In this document: piece after piece, positions 16,241 through 24,951 of the stretch
Numbering within the stretch: the stretch's first letter is position 1
Layout of the letters: each line of letters begins with the position of its first letter
Source of the DNA: JAOPZW01 sp963764585
GTDB lineage: Bacteria > Actinomycetota > Thermoleophilia > Solirubrobacterales > Solirubrobacteraceae
DNA: 64,000 bases
Reading direction: 5' to 3'
Assembly: GCA_963764585.1 (NCBI GenBank)
Contig: CAVXTB010000001.1
Span: 558,001-622,000, forward strand
Made by a program: the position numbers and the translations under genes
Notes under the pieces: model-generated
Databases searched by the model: none
Told to the model about the DNA's origin: nothing
The model's input: the letters and a program-made list of their open reading frames with translations, nothing else

Positions 16241-17335
16241 CTAGAAATCGAACTTGTCGATGTTGTCCTTGGTGAAGGTCGTCAGCGGCCCGAGGACGAT
16301 CTCACCGTTGGGACCGATCGTGTAGTCGCCGAGACGTCCCGCCTTGAACTTCTCGCCCTCCTTGCCCGTGATGCGGCCGGAGACGAGGGCCGCGGCGGCC
16401 TGACCGGCGAGGTACCCGACGTCCTTGGGGACCCACAGCTGGAACTCGTCGACGGTGCCGTTCTTGACGAACTTGCGCATCTGGTTGGGGAAGCCCAGCC
16501 CGGTCAGCTTGATCTTGCCCTTCTGCGGCGAGGTCGACAGGTACCGCGCGGCCGCTGCGACGCCGACCGTGGTCGGGGAGATGATGCCCTTGAGATTCGG
16601 ATAGGCCTGGATCAGACCCTGGGTCTGCTGGAAGGACTTCTGGTCGTCGTCGTCGCCGTAGGCGACCTTCACGAGCTTGATGTCCTTGTACTCGGGCTTC
16701 TTGAGCTCCTCCTTCATCACCTTGATCCAGGCGTTCTGGTTGGTCGCGTTCGCCGTCGCCGAGAGGATCGCGATCTGACCCTTGTTGCCGATCTCCTTGG
16801 CGATCGACTTCACCTGACCCTCGCCGACCAGCTGCGTGGTGACCTGGTTGATGAAGACGCTGCGCGCGTCGGGCGCCACGTCGGAGTCCATGCCGACGAT
16901 CTTCACGCCGCGCTGCGCGGCCTGCTTGAGCGCGGGAGCCACCGCGTTGGGGTCGTTGCCGGCGATGATGATCGCATTGGGCTTCTGCTGGACCGCGGCG
17001 TTGATGATCGGGATCTGGGTCGACGCCCCCGCGTCGGTCGGACCGGTGATCCGGTTCGAGCCGCCAAGCTCCTTGAGGGCCTCGTCGATGCCCGAATGCT
17101 CGTACTCCTCGTACGGATTGCCCAGCTGCTTGGGGATCGAGACCGTCTTGAGGCCCTGCTTGATCGGGGCGTCGGGATTGGCGCCCGACGCCGTGCTCGC
17201 CGTGCCCTGGGACTGGGCGGACGTCCCGGTGTCTGAGCTGTTCTTGGTCTCGCCGCAGGCGGCGAGGACGAACAGCACCAGCAGGGCGAGTGCGACAAGC
17301 AGCGCACCGCGGGTGCGCGGACGTGCCGACTTCAT
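16241..17335 (-). CDS. rhaS: rhamnose ABC transporter substrate-binding lipoprotein
   Basis: 364 residues; ATG overlaps the upstream permease stop (ATGA). The N-terminus is a lipoprotein signal with lipobox LAAC, Cys27 being the lipidated residue. The mature part is a periplasmic-binding-protein fold of the LacI/RbsB type (IPIINAAVQQKPNAIIIAGN, VKIVGMDSDV, GQAAAALVSGRI). A lysine-rich composition is visible, as is usual for exported proteins. Anchored on the outer face of the membrane, it would deliver rhamnose to the two permeases encoded just upstream. Specificity is inferred from the operon. Confidence 0.88.
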   Translation of the reverse strand: MKSARPRTRGALLVALALLVLFVLAACGETKNSSDTGTSAQSQGTASTASGANPDAPIKQGLKTVSIPKQLGNPYEEYEHSGIDEALKELGGSNRITGPTDAGASTQIPIINAAVQQKPNAIIIAGNDPNAVAPALKQAAQRGVKIVGMDSDVAPDARSVFINQVTTQLVGEGQVKSIAKEIGNKGQIAILSATANATNQNAWIKVMKEELKKPEYKDIKLVKVAYGDDDDQKSFQQTQGLIQAYPNLKGIISPTTVGVAAAARYLSTSPQKGKIKLTGLGFPNQMRKFVKNGTVDEFQLWVPKDVGYLAGQAAAALVSGRITGKEGEKFKAGRLGDYTIGPNGEIVLGPLTTFTKDNIDKFDF

Positions 17336-18381
17336 GAGTCCTCCTCTTGTTGTGAACGTGACCGGCGCCGAGCCCCTACGACACGGCGTGCGAGGTTCGG
17401 ACCGAGGACCGAGCCGACGAGCAGCGCGCCGGTGACGATCTGGATCCAGTACGACGAGATCGACTCGCTCAGCAGCAGTGCCTTCTGGATGCCGCCGAGC
17501 AGGACCAGCGCGAGGATGACGCCCGCGATCGTGCCGCGGCCGCCGAAGATCGACACGCCGCCGAGCAGCACCGCGGTGACCGCGGACAGCTCGAACCCCT
17601 GGCCGACGTTGGCGGCGCCGGTCGAGTTGCGCAGGGTGATGACGACGCCGGCGAGCGCTGCGACCGCGCCCGACAGCGTGAACAGGATGAGCTTGATGCG
17701 CTTGACGCGCAGGCCCGAGAAGAACGCCGCCTCCTGGTTGGCGCCGATCGCGAAGACCGAGCGCCCGAACGGCGTCGCGTGCAGGAGCACGGCGAAGCCG
17801 GCGGCCAGCACGGCGAACAGCACGATCGTGTTGGGGACGAACGTGCCGGCGAAGTTGCCGAACGCGCGATCCGTCCAGGTGACCGGGAAGTCCGTGACCG
17901 AGTCGTCGCCGATCACGACGAAGGCCAGCCCGCGGAACAGCGCGAGCGTGCCGATCGTGACGGCGAGCGACGGCAGGCCGACGCGCGTGACGAGCAGGCC
18001 ATTGAAGGCGCCGCACAGTGCGCCGGCGATCAGGCAGATCGGGATGATCGTCTCGACCGGCTGGCCGTGGTTCCACAGGTAGGCCATGAGCGCGCTCGAC
18101 AGCGCGAGGACCGAGGCGACCGAGAGGTCGATCTCGGCAGCGACGATCACCATCGCGAGCGGCAACGCCATCAACGCGATCTCCGACAGGTCGAGCGAGC
18201 CGGTGGTGAACGAGTCGGTGGTCAGGAACTCGGGCGAGATCAGCTGCCCGACGACGGCCAGGACGGCGAGCAGCGCGATCAGCAGCGTCTCCCAGCGCCC
18301 GAGCGCGCGGCGCCAGTCGCGCGGCGGGGCAGCGCCTGCGGCGGGCGGGGCCTCCGGGGACGTGACGGTCTCAGCCTGCAC
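17332..18381 (-). CDS. rhamnose ABC transporter permease (second)
   Basis: 349 residues from a GTG overlapping the first permease by 11 nt; a longer in-frame start upstream exists but would add only a poorly hydrophobic tail. It has about 8-10 membrane segments and the RbsC-type signatures AAEIDLSVASVLALSSALMA (about residue 75), GLPSLAVTIGTLALFRGLA and LGGVSIFGGRGTIAGV. It pairs with the neighbouring permease as a heterodimer, energised by the ATPase at 19402. The downstream lipoprotein start is translationally coupled to its stop. Confidence 0.88.
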   Translation of the reverse strand: MQAETVTSPEAPPAAGAAPPRDWRRALGRWETLLIALLAVLAVVGQLISPEFLTTDSFTTGSLDLSEIALMALPLAMVIVAAEIDLSVASVLALSSALMAYLWNHGQPVETIIPICLIAGALCGAFNGLLVTRVGLPSLAVTIGTLALFRGLAFVVIGDDSVTDFPVTWTDRAFGNFAGTFVPNTIVLFAVLAAGFAVLLHATPFGRSVFAIGANQEAAFFSGLRVKRIKLILFTLSGAVAALAGVVITLRNSTGAANVGQGFELSAVTAVLLGGVSIFGGRGTIAGVILALVLLGGIQKALLLSESISSYWIQIVTGALLVGSVLGPNLARRVVGARRRSRSQQEEDS

Positions 18382-19405
18382 GGCGCACGCTCCTGCGGCG
18401 CAGCGCCGCGTCAACCCGCAGCCCGACCAGCCGGTCGAGCGCGATCGCGACGAGCAGGAGCGCGCCGATGGCGGCCTGCTGCCAGAAGGCCTCGACCCTC
18501 AGGACGATCAGCGATGAGGTGATCGTGGTGAGCAGGAGCGCGCCGAGGGCGGCGCCGTACACGGTGCCCGTGCCGCCGAAGATCGCCACGCCGCCAACGA
18601 CGGCGGCGGCGATGACGGTCAGCTCGTAGCCGACGCCGGCGGTCGCGTCGACCGTGCCGAAGCGCGCGGTGAACAGCACGCCGCCCAGTCCGGCAAGCGC
18701 GCCCGCCAGCACGAACGCCACGAGCACCCGCCGCTGCGAGCGCACGCCCGCCAGCCGGGCGCCCTCGGGGTTCGAGCCGATCGCGTACAGCTCGCGACCC
18801 GGCCGGTAGTCGCGCAGCCACTGGCCGACGACCACGACGATGACGAGCGCGATCACCACGAGGATCGGGACGCCCGCGATCGAGTCGCTGCCGAGGTTCA
18901 GGAACGCGTCGGGCAGCGTCTCCGCGTTGACCTGGCGGCCGTTGGTCCACAGGAACGCGATGCCGCGGAACGCATAGAGCGTCCCGAGCGTGACCACCAG
19001 CGCCGGGACCTGGCCCCACGTGACGAGGATCCCGTTGAACAGCCCGCATGCCGCGCCGAGCGCGATGCCGAGCAGGAAGACCACCGGCAGCGCCATGCCG
19101 GGGTGCTTGGAGAGCAGGTCGCCGGCCAGGAACGCGCTGAGCCCGAGGACTGAGCTGACCGACAGGTCGACGTTGCGCGTGATGATGACCAGCGTCTGGC
19201 CGACCGCGAGGATCGCGAAGATCGACGCGTTCAGCGCGAGGTTGCGCAACGAGTCGGCCTCGACGAAGCGCGGCTCGAGGATCGCGGTCACCGCGATCAG
19301 CAGCGCGAGCGCGCCGATGATGCCGAGCTCGCGGACGCGCAGGACCCACTCGGTCAGCTTGCGGGCACGCAGGCCCTCGGTCGGGGTCGCCGCGTGGGTG
19401 CTCAT
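18371..19405 (-). CDS. rhamnose ABC transporter permease (first)
   Basis: 344 residues, ATG overlapping the ATPase stop (ATGA). Membrane segments and motifs are those of the RbsC/AraH permease family: TRNVDLSVSSVLGLSAFLAG near residue 80, GQVPALVVTLGTLYAFRGIA near 130, and GGVAIFGGTGTVYGAALGA near 275. It forms the membrane channel with the second permease. Which permease corresponds to RhaP or RhaQ cannot be told from sequence alone, so no symbol is given. Confidence 0.88.
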   Translation of the reverse strand: MSTHAATPTEGLRARKLTEWVLRVRELGIIGALALLIAVTAILEPRFVEADSLRNLALNASIFAILAVGQTLVIITRNVDLSVSSVLGLSAFLAGDLLSKHPGMALPVVFLLGIALGAACGLFNGILVTWGQVPALVVTLGTLYAFRGIAFLWTNGRQVNAETLPDAFLNLGSDSIAGVPILVVIALVIVVVVGQWLRDYRPGRELYAIGSNPEGARLAGVRSQRRVLVAFVLAGALAGLGGVLFTARFGTVDATAGVGYELTVIAAAVVGGVAIFGGTGTVYGAALGALLLTTITSSLIVLRVEAFWQQAAIGALLLVAIALDRLVGLRVDAALRRRSVRRAG

Positions 19406-20904
19406 GCTGCCTCCACGCCGCTGGCCGCCCGGATGACCCGTTCCTCGTCGGCCTCGTCACGGCTCAGCTCGGTGATGAGCCGTCCCTCGCGCATCACCAG
19501 CACGCGGTCGGCCATGCCGAGCACCTCGGGCAGCTCGCTGGAGATCATGAGCACGGCGAGCCCGCGGCCGGCGAGCTCGCCCATGAGCCGGTGCACCTCG
19601 GCCTTCGTGCCGACGTCGATCCCGCGCGTCGGCTCGTCGAGGATGAGCAGCTTGGGCTCGGTGGCCAGCCATTTGGCCAGCACGACCTTCTGCTGGTTGC
19701 CGCCGGAGAGGAAGCCGACCGGGTCGTCGATGCGGTGGTACTTCAGCCGCAGCCGCCCCGCCCATTCGCGCGCCAGGCGGTTCTCCGCACCGGCGCGGAT
19801 CAGCCCCAGGCGCGTGAGCGCGCGCATGCGCGTCAGCGTCGCGTTGCGCGCGACCGACAGGTCCATGACGAGGCCCTGCATGCGGCGGTCCTCGGGCACG
19901 AACGCGATGCCGGCGTGCATCGCCGCCAGCGGCCGGCCGGACGGCAGGCGACGACCGGAGACCTCGACGTGCCCGGCGTCGGTGCGGTCGATCCCGAAGA
20001 TCGCGCGCGCGACCTCGCTGCGCCCGGCCCCGACGAGGCCGGCGAGCGCGACGATCTCGCCGGCGCGGACCTCGAAGCTGACGTCGAAGAACACGCCCTC
20101 GCGGGTGAGCCGCTTGACCTCGAGCACGCGCTCGCCGATCTGCGCGTCCTGCTTGGGGAACAGCGTGCCGAGGTCGCGTCCGACCATCTTGCGCACGAGC
20201 TCGTCGGAGGTCAGGCCCTCCAGCGCCCCGTCGAAGACGACCGCGCCGTCGCGCATGACGCTGACCGTCGAGCAGATCGCGAAGACCTCGTCGACGCGAT
20301 GAGAGATGAACAGCACAGCCGCGCCGCGCTCGCGCAGCGCCCGCACGACGCCGAAGAGGCGCTCGACCTCGGGCCCGGACAGCGCGGCCGTCGGCTCGTC
20401 CATGATCAGCACGCGCGCGTCGTAGGACAGCGCCTTGGCGATCTCGACGATCTGCTGGTCGGCGATCGACAGGCCGCGGACCGGGCGGTCGGGATCGAGG
20501 CGCACGCCCAGGCGCTCGAGGAGCCCGGCGACCTCGCGGCGCATCGCGCGGCGGTCGACGCGGCGCAGGGCCTGCAGCGGGTGGCGGCCCATGACGACGT
20601 TCTCGGCGACCGACAGGTCGGGGAAGAGCGTCGGCTCCTGGAAGATCACGGCGACACCGGCGTCGCGGGCGTCGGCGGTCGAGTGCAGGTCGACCTCGTG
20701 ACCGTCGACCAGCACGGCGCCGGTGTCCGGGCGCTGGACGCCGGCCAGCAGGCGCACGAGCGTCGACTTGCCGGCGCCGTTCTCGCCGACGAGGCCGCGG
20801 ACCTCGCCCGGGCGCAGCGCGATGTCGGCGTCGCGCAGCGCGCGCACCGCGCCGTAGGACTTCGAGGCTCCGCGCAGGGCGACGATCGGCGCGCTCTGGG
20901 TCAT
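19402..20904 (-). CDS. rhaT: rhamnose ABC transporter ATP-binding protein
   Basis: 500 residues, the double-ABC length of RbsA/RhaT. The N-terminal ABC domain has an intact Walker A (GENGAGKST), signature-like LSIADQQIVEIAKAL and Walker B (VLIMDEPTAAL). The C-terminal domain has the degenerate loop GLVGAGRSE, an intact signature LSGGNQQKVVLAKWL and LLILDEPTRGID, as is normal in this family. It is cytoplasmic and drives the two permeases. ATG overlaps the regulator's stop (ATGA), making it the second gene of the operon. Confidence 0.9.
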   Translation of the reverse strand: MTQSAPIVALRGASKSYGAVRALRDADIALRPGEVRGLVGENGAGKSTLVRLLAGVQRPDTGAVLVDGHEVDLHSTADARDAGVAVIFQEPTLFPDLSVAENVVMGRHPLQALRRVDRRAMRREVAGLLERLGVRLDPDRPVRGLSIADQQIVEIAKALSYDARVLIMDEPTAALSGPEVERLFGVVRALRERGAAVLFISHRVDEVFAICSTVSVMRDGAVVFDGALEGLTSDELVRKMVGRDLGTLFPKQDAQIGERVLEVKRLTREGVFFDVSFEVRAGEIVALAGLVGAGRSEVARAIFGIDRTDAGHVEVSGRRLPSGRPLAAMHAGIAFVPEDRRMQGLVMDLSVARNATLTRMRALTRLGLIRAGAENRLAREWAGRLRLKYHRIDDPVGFLSGGNQQKVVLAKWLATEPKLLILDEPTRGIDVGTKAEVHRLMGELAGRGLAVLMISSELPEVLGMADRVLVMREGRLITELSRDEADEERVIRAASGVEAA

Positions 20905-21752
20905 GCGCTCTCGCGGTCGATCGCTCGCACGTCGGCGCCGGTCTCGCGCAGCGCTGCCAGCGCCCGGCCGCGCACGCCGTGGGTGAAGACGCCGGCGAGG
21001 TCCGCGACGCGCCCCACGGCGTTGAGCCCGCGGGCCTGCAGCTTGCTGTCGTCGATGAGCAGGAAGGCCTCCTGCGCGTGGGCGATCATCGTCGCCTTGA
21101 CCTCGGCCTCGAGCGGATCGGCGTCGGTCAGCGCGCCGTCGCGCGTGACGCCCTTGACCGAGAGGAAGAGGCGGTCGGCGAAGTGGCCGAGCACGGTGTG
21201 GACCGCGAACGGGCCCACGAACGACCGGGTCAGGCGGCGCAGCGTGCCGCACACGCCGATGAGCTCGACGTTGGGGCCCGAGCTCGTGCCGACGAGCTCC
21301 ATGATCGGCAGGCTGTTGGTGATCACCGTCAGCTCGAGGCCCTCGTCGAGGATCCGCTGGGCGACGAAGTAGGCGGTCGTCGACGAGTCCAGGAAGACGC
21401 TCTGGCGCGGGGCGAGCGTGGCGACGGCGGCCGTCGCCAGCGCGAGCTTGGCCTCCGGCGCGGTCTCCAGGCGCTGCACGAACGAGTCCTCGTGCGCGGA
21501 GATCGCGGGCAGCACGGCGCCGCCGTGGGTCCTGCGCGCGCGCCCCTGGCGCTCGAGGTCGGCGAGGTCGCGCCGCGCCGTCATCGAGGAGATGCCGAAG
21601 CGCTCCTCGAGCTCCGCGACGGTCACCGAGCCCGCGCTGCGCAGCAGATCCGCGATGGCCGCGCGCCTGGACTCGGCCAGGACCGGCCGCTCCGGTGTCC
21701 CTTTATGTGCGATTTGACCCTCGCTCCCCTCCGAACGAACAGGAACGAGCAA
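20901..21752 (-). CDS. DeoR-family regulator of the rhamnose operon
   Basis: 283 residues if the TTG at 21752 is used. Residues about 25-75 are the DeoR winged helix (RRAAIADLLRSAGSVTVAELEERFGISSMTARRDLADLE); the rest is the sugar-phosphate-binding domain with FLDSSTTAYFVA and VITNSLPI. The start is doubtful: a TTGACA box on the minus strand (21777-21772) would put transcription start near 21742, downstream of this TTG, and no ATG, GTG or TTG follows in frame before the helix. A strong GGAGGGGAG lies at 21725-21733. A rare start (CTG at 21680, just before AESRRAAI) or another promoter is possible. First gene of the operon; it probably responds to a phosphorylated rhamnose intermediate. Confidence 0.85.
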   Translation of the reverse strand: MLVPVRSEGSEGQIAHKGTPERPVLAESRRAAIADLLRSAGSVTVAELEERFGISSMTARRDLADLERQGRARRTHGGAVLPAISAHEDSFVQRLETAPEAKLALATAAVATLAPRQSVFLDSSTTAYFVAQRILDEGLELTVITNSLPIMELVGTSSGPNVELIGVCGTLRRLTRSFVGPFAVHTVLGHFADRLFLSVKGVTRDGALTDADPLEAEVKATMIAHAQEAFLLIDDSKLQARGLNAVGRVADLAGVFTHGVRGRALAALRETGADVRAIDRESA

Positions 21753-21760
21753 ACCAGAAC
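21733..21760. promoter_or_regulatory. GAAC-repeat cluster, candidate DeoR operator
   Basis: Four GAAC tetranucleotides occur at 21733, 21737, 21743 and 21757 within 28 bp. They cover the predicted -10 region and transcription start of the rhamnose operon. Short direct repeats of this kind are usual for DeoR-family operators. The assignment is by position. Confidence 0.35.
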
Positions 21761-21777
21761 ACGAATGTCCGTGTCAA
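21749..21777 (-). promoter_or_regulatory. promoter candidate for the rhamnose operon
   Basis: On the minus strand a perfect TTGACA (21777-21772) is followed after 17-18 nt by GTTTGC/TTTGCT. The -35 box is strong and the -10 box weak. It lies directly upstream of the DeoR gene. Confidence 0.45.
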
Positions 21778-21801
21778 GTGCGAGTTGACAGCGAGCACTT
21801 G
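21775..21801. promoter_or_regulatory. inverted repeat between the divergent promoters
   Basis: CAAGTGC (21775-21781) and GCACTTG (21795-21801) form a perfect 7-bp inverted repeat with a 13-bp spacer. It encloses the TTGACA of the glycosidase promoter and overlaps the minus-strand TTGACA, so a protein bound here could affect both directions. Confidence 0.45.
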
Positions 21802-21813
21802 CCCGAATACCGA
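21785..21813 (+). promoter_or_regulatory. promoter candidate for the GH3 gene
   Basis: TTGACA at 21785-21790 is followed after 17 nt by TACCGA (21808-21813). It is back to back with the operon's -35 box, with 7 bp between the two hexamers. Confidence 0.4.
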
Positions 21814-21861
21814 GTGAGTACTAGCTTTTCGGCACGGGGGCACCGTCCGTTGGGAGGGACC

Positions 21862-24381
21862 ATGGTCCGCTGGGTCTGGCGCATCGCGCTCGTCGTGTTC
21901 CTGTCGATCTGGGTCGCCGGGCCCGCGGCCGCCGACGATCCGTGGCGCGACCCCGGCCAGCCGCCCGGGCAGCGCGCCGACGAGCTGCTCGCGGCGATGA
22001 CGACCGACCAGAAGATCGCCGTCGCGCTCGGCGACTTCGCGTCGGTCGCGAGCCTCGGCGTCCCGACGCTCCCCTCCGACGACGGGCCGAGCGGCATCCG
22101 CGCGACCGGGACCACGAGCTTCCCGTCCTCGCAGACGCTCGCCGCGGCCTTCGACCGCAACCTGGCCCGCGCCTACGGCGCGGCGATCGGCGCGGAGGCG
22201 CGCGGCAAGGGCTTCAACTGGTGGCTCGGGCCGGCGATGGACATCGCGCGCACCCCGCTCGCGGGCCGCCAGCCCGAGAACCTCGGCGAGGACCCGCTGC
22301 TCGCCGGCGAGACCGTCGCGCAGGAGGTGGCCGGCGCCAAGAGCGCCCACGTCATCGCCACGCTGAAGCACTACGTCGCCAACAACCAGGAGTACGGGCG
22401 CATCGGGTTCGCGCTCGCCGGCGGCGCGCGCAGCGGCGGGGCCAACTCGATCGTCTCCGAGCGGGCGCTGCAGGAGATCTACGAGGCGCCGTTCAAGCGC
22501 GCCATCCGCGAGGCGGACGCCGACGCGGTCATGTGCTCCTACAACCGCCTCAACGGCCCGCAGACGTGCGAGAGCTCGGCCCTGCTGTCCGACCTCAAGG
22601 CGTCGGGCTTCAACGGCTTCGTCGTGCCGGACTTCATCTTCGCCGTCCGCGACCCGCTGGCCGCGACGCTCGCCGGCGTCGACGTCCCCGCGCTGGGCGG
22701 TCCCGGCGGGCGCACCGCCGCGATGTTCACCTCCGGCCAGGTGCCGGCGGCGCGACTCGACGACATCGTGCGGCGCACGCTGTACGCGATGTTCGACTCG
22801 GGCGCGTTCGACGATCCGCTCGGGCCGGCGGCGCCCGACGTCAGCACGGCCGAGCACCAGGCGCTCGCGACGCGCGTGTCGACGGACGGCATGGTGCTGC
22901 TGCGCAACCGCGACCACGCGCTGCCGCTGACCGCGGGCAGGCGGCTGCGCTCGATCGCCGTGATCGGGCCGTCGGGCAGCGACGCGACCTACATCACCGG
23001 CGGCTCGGCCGGCGTCGTGCCCGACCCGGCGCGCACCGTGACGCCGCTGGCCGGGATCACCGCCCGCGCCGGCTCCGCGATGCACGTCACCGCCGCCCAG
23101 GGATCGAGCGGCGACGCGCCGCCGACCACGCTCGTTCCCGGCGACACCCCGGGCTTCCAGGCCACGTACTGGAGCAACGGCGACTTCGAGGGGCCACCGG
23201 CGCTCAACCGCACCGAGGCGACGGTGGACGCCAACGGCGCGCCGGCCACGGTCGGGTCACCGTGGTCGGCGCGCTGGACGGGCACGGTCACGCCCGCCGA
23301 GTCCGGGCTGTACCGCTTCTCCCTGCTGCAGGCCGGCCTCGCGACGCTCTTCGTCGACGGGCGCCGCGTCGGCCCCGCCTACCGCGAGGGCACCCAGTTC
23401 ATCGTCGGGCCGACGTACACCTCGCAGGCGGCGGTCCGGCTGACCGCCGGCACGCCGGTCGCGATCCGCATCGACTACTCGAGCAAGGCCGCGCTGTTCG
23501 GCGCCCAGGCTCATCTCGCGTGGCAGGTGCCCTCGGCGTCCGGCATTCCGGCGGCGGTCGACGCGGCGCGCCACGCCGACGCCGCGATCGTGCTCGCCGA
23601 CAACGCGCAGGGCGAGGGCATGGACCGCACCACGCTCGCCCTCGCGGGCGACCAGGACCAGCTCATCGAGGCGGTGGCCGCGGTCAACCGTCGGACGATC
23701 GTGGTGCTCAACACGGGCGGCCCCGTGCTGATGCCGTGGCTGCGCCGCGTCGACGGCGTGCTGCAGGCCTGGTACCCCGGGCAGCAGTTCGGCACGGCGC
23801 TTGCCACCGTGCTGTTCGGCGACAGCGATCCCGGCGGCCGCCTGCCGATCACCTTCCCGGCCAGCGACGAGCAGGGCCCCGCGCCGCCGTCGCGCCCCGA
23901 GCGCTACCCCGGCGTCAACGGCGACGTGCGCTACGACGAGGGCCTGCTCGTCGGGTACCGCTGGTACGACGCGACCGGGCAGCGGCCGCTGTTCCCGTTC
24001 GGCTACGGCCTCTCGTACGCGGACTTCCGCTTCGGCGACCTGCACGTCGGGCACGACGGCCAGGCGATCGTCGCATCGACGCGGGTGACGAACGTCAGCC
24101 GCCGCGCCGGCTCCACGGTCGCGCAGGCGTACCTCGCGTTCCCGCGCTCGGCGGGCGAGCCGCCGCGCCAGCTCGAGGGCTTCGAGAAGGTCCGCCTCGG
24201 CTCCGGCCGCAGCGCGGTGGTCACCTTCCGAATCGACCGTGCCAAGCTTCCCGGCGGCCGTTACACGCTGTTCGTCGGCAGCTCGTCGCGCGACCTGCCC
24301 GAGCACGCGAGCTTCGACCTGGCTACGCTGGCCCGCCGTGAGCACGGGGCGGGAGAGGGGCGGGTACGCCAAGGGGCGTGA
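21862..24381 (+). CDS. secreted glycoside hydrolase family 3 protein with PA14 insertion
   Basis: 839 residues from the ATG preceded by GGGAGGGACC, followed by a signal peptide (IALVVFLSIWVAGPAAADD). The GH3 N-domain carries the KHYVANNQE substrate loop and the likely nucleophile Asp257 in GFVVPDFIF; most relatives have SDW here. The C-domain begins near residue 345 (DGMVLLRNRDHALPL) and is interrupted by a PA14 module at about 425-560. GEGMDRTTLALAGDQ holds the acid/base Glu candidate, and a fibronectin-III-like tail ends the protein. It should release sugars such as beta-glucose outside the cell. Divergence from the rhamnose operon suggests use on rhamnose-containing plant glycosides, which is inference. 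Confidence 0.88.
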   Translation: MVRWVWRIALVVFLSIWVAGPAAADDPWRDPGQPPGQRADELLAAMTTDQKIAVALGDFASVASLGVPTLPSDDGPSGIRATGTTSFPSSQTLAAAFDRNLARAYGAAIGAEARGKGFNWWLGPAMDIARTPLAGRQPENLGEDPLLAGETVAQEVAGAKSAHVIATLKHYVANNQEYGRIGFALAGGARSGGANSIVSERALQEIYEAPFKRAIREADADAVMCSYNRLNGPQTCESSALLSDLKASGFNGFVVPDFIFAVRDPLAATLAGVDVPALGGPGGRTAAMFTSGQVPAARLDDIVRRTLYAMFDSGAFDDPLGPAAPDVSTAEHQALATRVSTDGMVLLRNRDHALPLTAGRRLRSIAVIGPSGSDATYITGGSAGVVPDPARTVTPLAGITARAGSAMHVTAAQGSSGDAPPTTLVPGDTPGFQATYWSNGDFEGPPALNRTEATVDANGAPATVGSPWSARWTGTVTPAESGLYRFSLLQAGLATLFVDGRRVGPAYREGTQFIVGPTYTSQAAVRLTAGTPVAIRIDYSSKAALFGAQAHLAWQVPSASGIPAAVDAARHADAAIVLADNAQGEGMDRTTLALAGDQDQLIEAVAAVNRRTIVVLNTGGPVLMPWLRRVDGVLQAWYPGQQFGTALATVLFGDSDPGGRLPITFPASDEQGPAPPSRPERYPGVNGDVRYDEGLLVGYRWYDATGQRPLFPFGYGLSYADFRFGDLHVGHDGQAIVASTRVTNVSRRAGSTVAQAYLAFPRSAGEPPRQLEGFEKVRLGSGRSAVVTFRIDRAKLPGGRYTLFVGSSSRDLPEHASFDLATLARREHGAGEGRVRQGA

Positions 24382-24934
24382 GCGACGCGACGCGATCCTC
24401 GCCGCGGCGAACGAGGTGTTCGCCACGCGCGGCTTCCGCGGCGCGTCGCTGGCGACCATCGCCAAGCGCGTCGGACTGAGCGAGCCCGGGCTGCTGCACC
24501 ACTTCGCCTCCAAGGAGGAGCTGCTGCTGGAGCTGCTCAAGCTGCGCGACCAGCACGACGACGAGCGCATCGGCCAGGCGCGCGCCGTGCACGCCAGCGC
24601 GCACGACGTCCTCCTCGAGCTCTGCCGCCAGAACGCCGATCGGCCCGGCATCGTGCGCCTCTTCACGATCCTGGCCGCCGAGAGCGTGGACGAGGACCAC
24701 CCCGCGCACGACTGGTTCCTCGACCGCTACCGCGAGCGCCGCCGCCAGGTCGCCGCCGGCCTGGCCGCCGAGCAGCGCGACGGCCGGGTCGACCCCGCCC
24801 TCGACGCCGACGCGCTCGCGACCGAGATCCTCGCGATGTTCGACGGCCTGCAGATCCAGTGGCTGCTCGACCCCGAGAGCGTCGACATGGTCGCGGTCTT
24901 CGCGGACTTCCTCGAGCGGATGCGCCCGCGCTAG
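24338..24934 (+). CDS. TetR-family transcriptional regulator
   Basis: 198 residues from GTG 24338, overlapping the GH3 gene's 3' end by 44 nt in another frame. Residues about 18-64 form the TetR helix-turn-helix (RDAILAAANEVFATRGFRGASLATIAKRVGLSEPGLLHHF). The C-terminal ligand domain is helical and includes LLELLKLRDQHDDERIG and a final EILAMFDGLQIQWLLDP, typical of the TetR_C domains that respond to plant-glycoside-degradation contexts in actinobacteria. The long overlap implies co-transcription with the glycosidase, which it may regulate. Confidence 0.85.
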   Translation: MSTGRERGGYAKGRERRDAILAAANEVFATRGFRGASLATIAKRVGLSEPGLLHHFASKEELLLELLKLRDQHDDERIGQARAVHASAHDVLLELCRQNADRPGIVRLFTILAAESVDEDHPAHDWFLDRYRERRRQVAAGLAAEQRDGRVDPALDADALATEILAMFDGLQIQWLLDPESVDMVAVFADFLERMRPR

Positions 24935-24951
24935 CTCGGCGCGGGCGCCGC

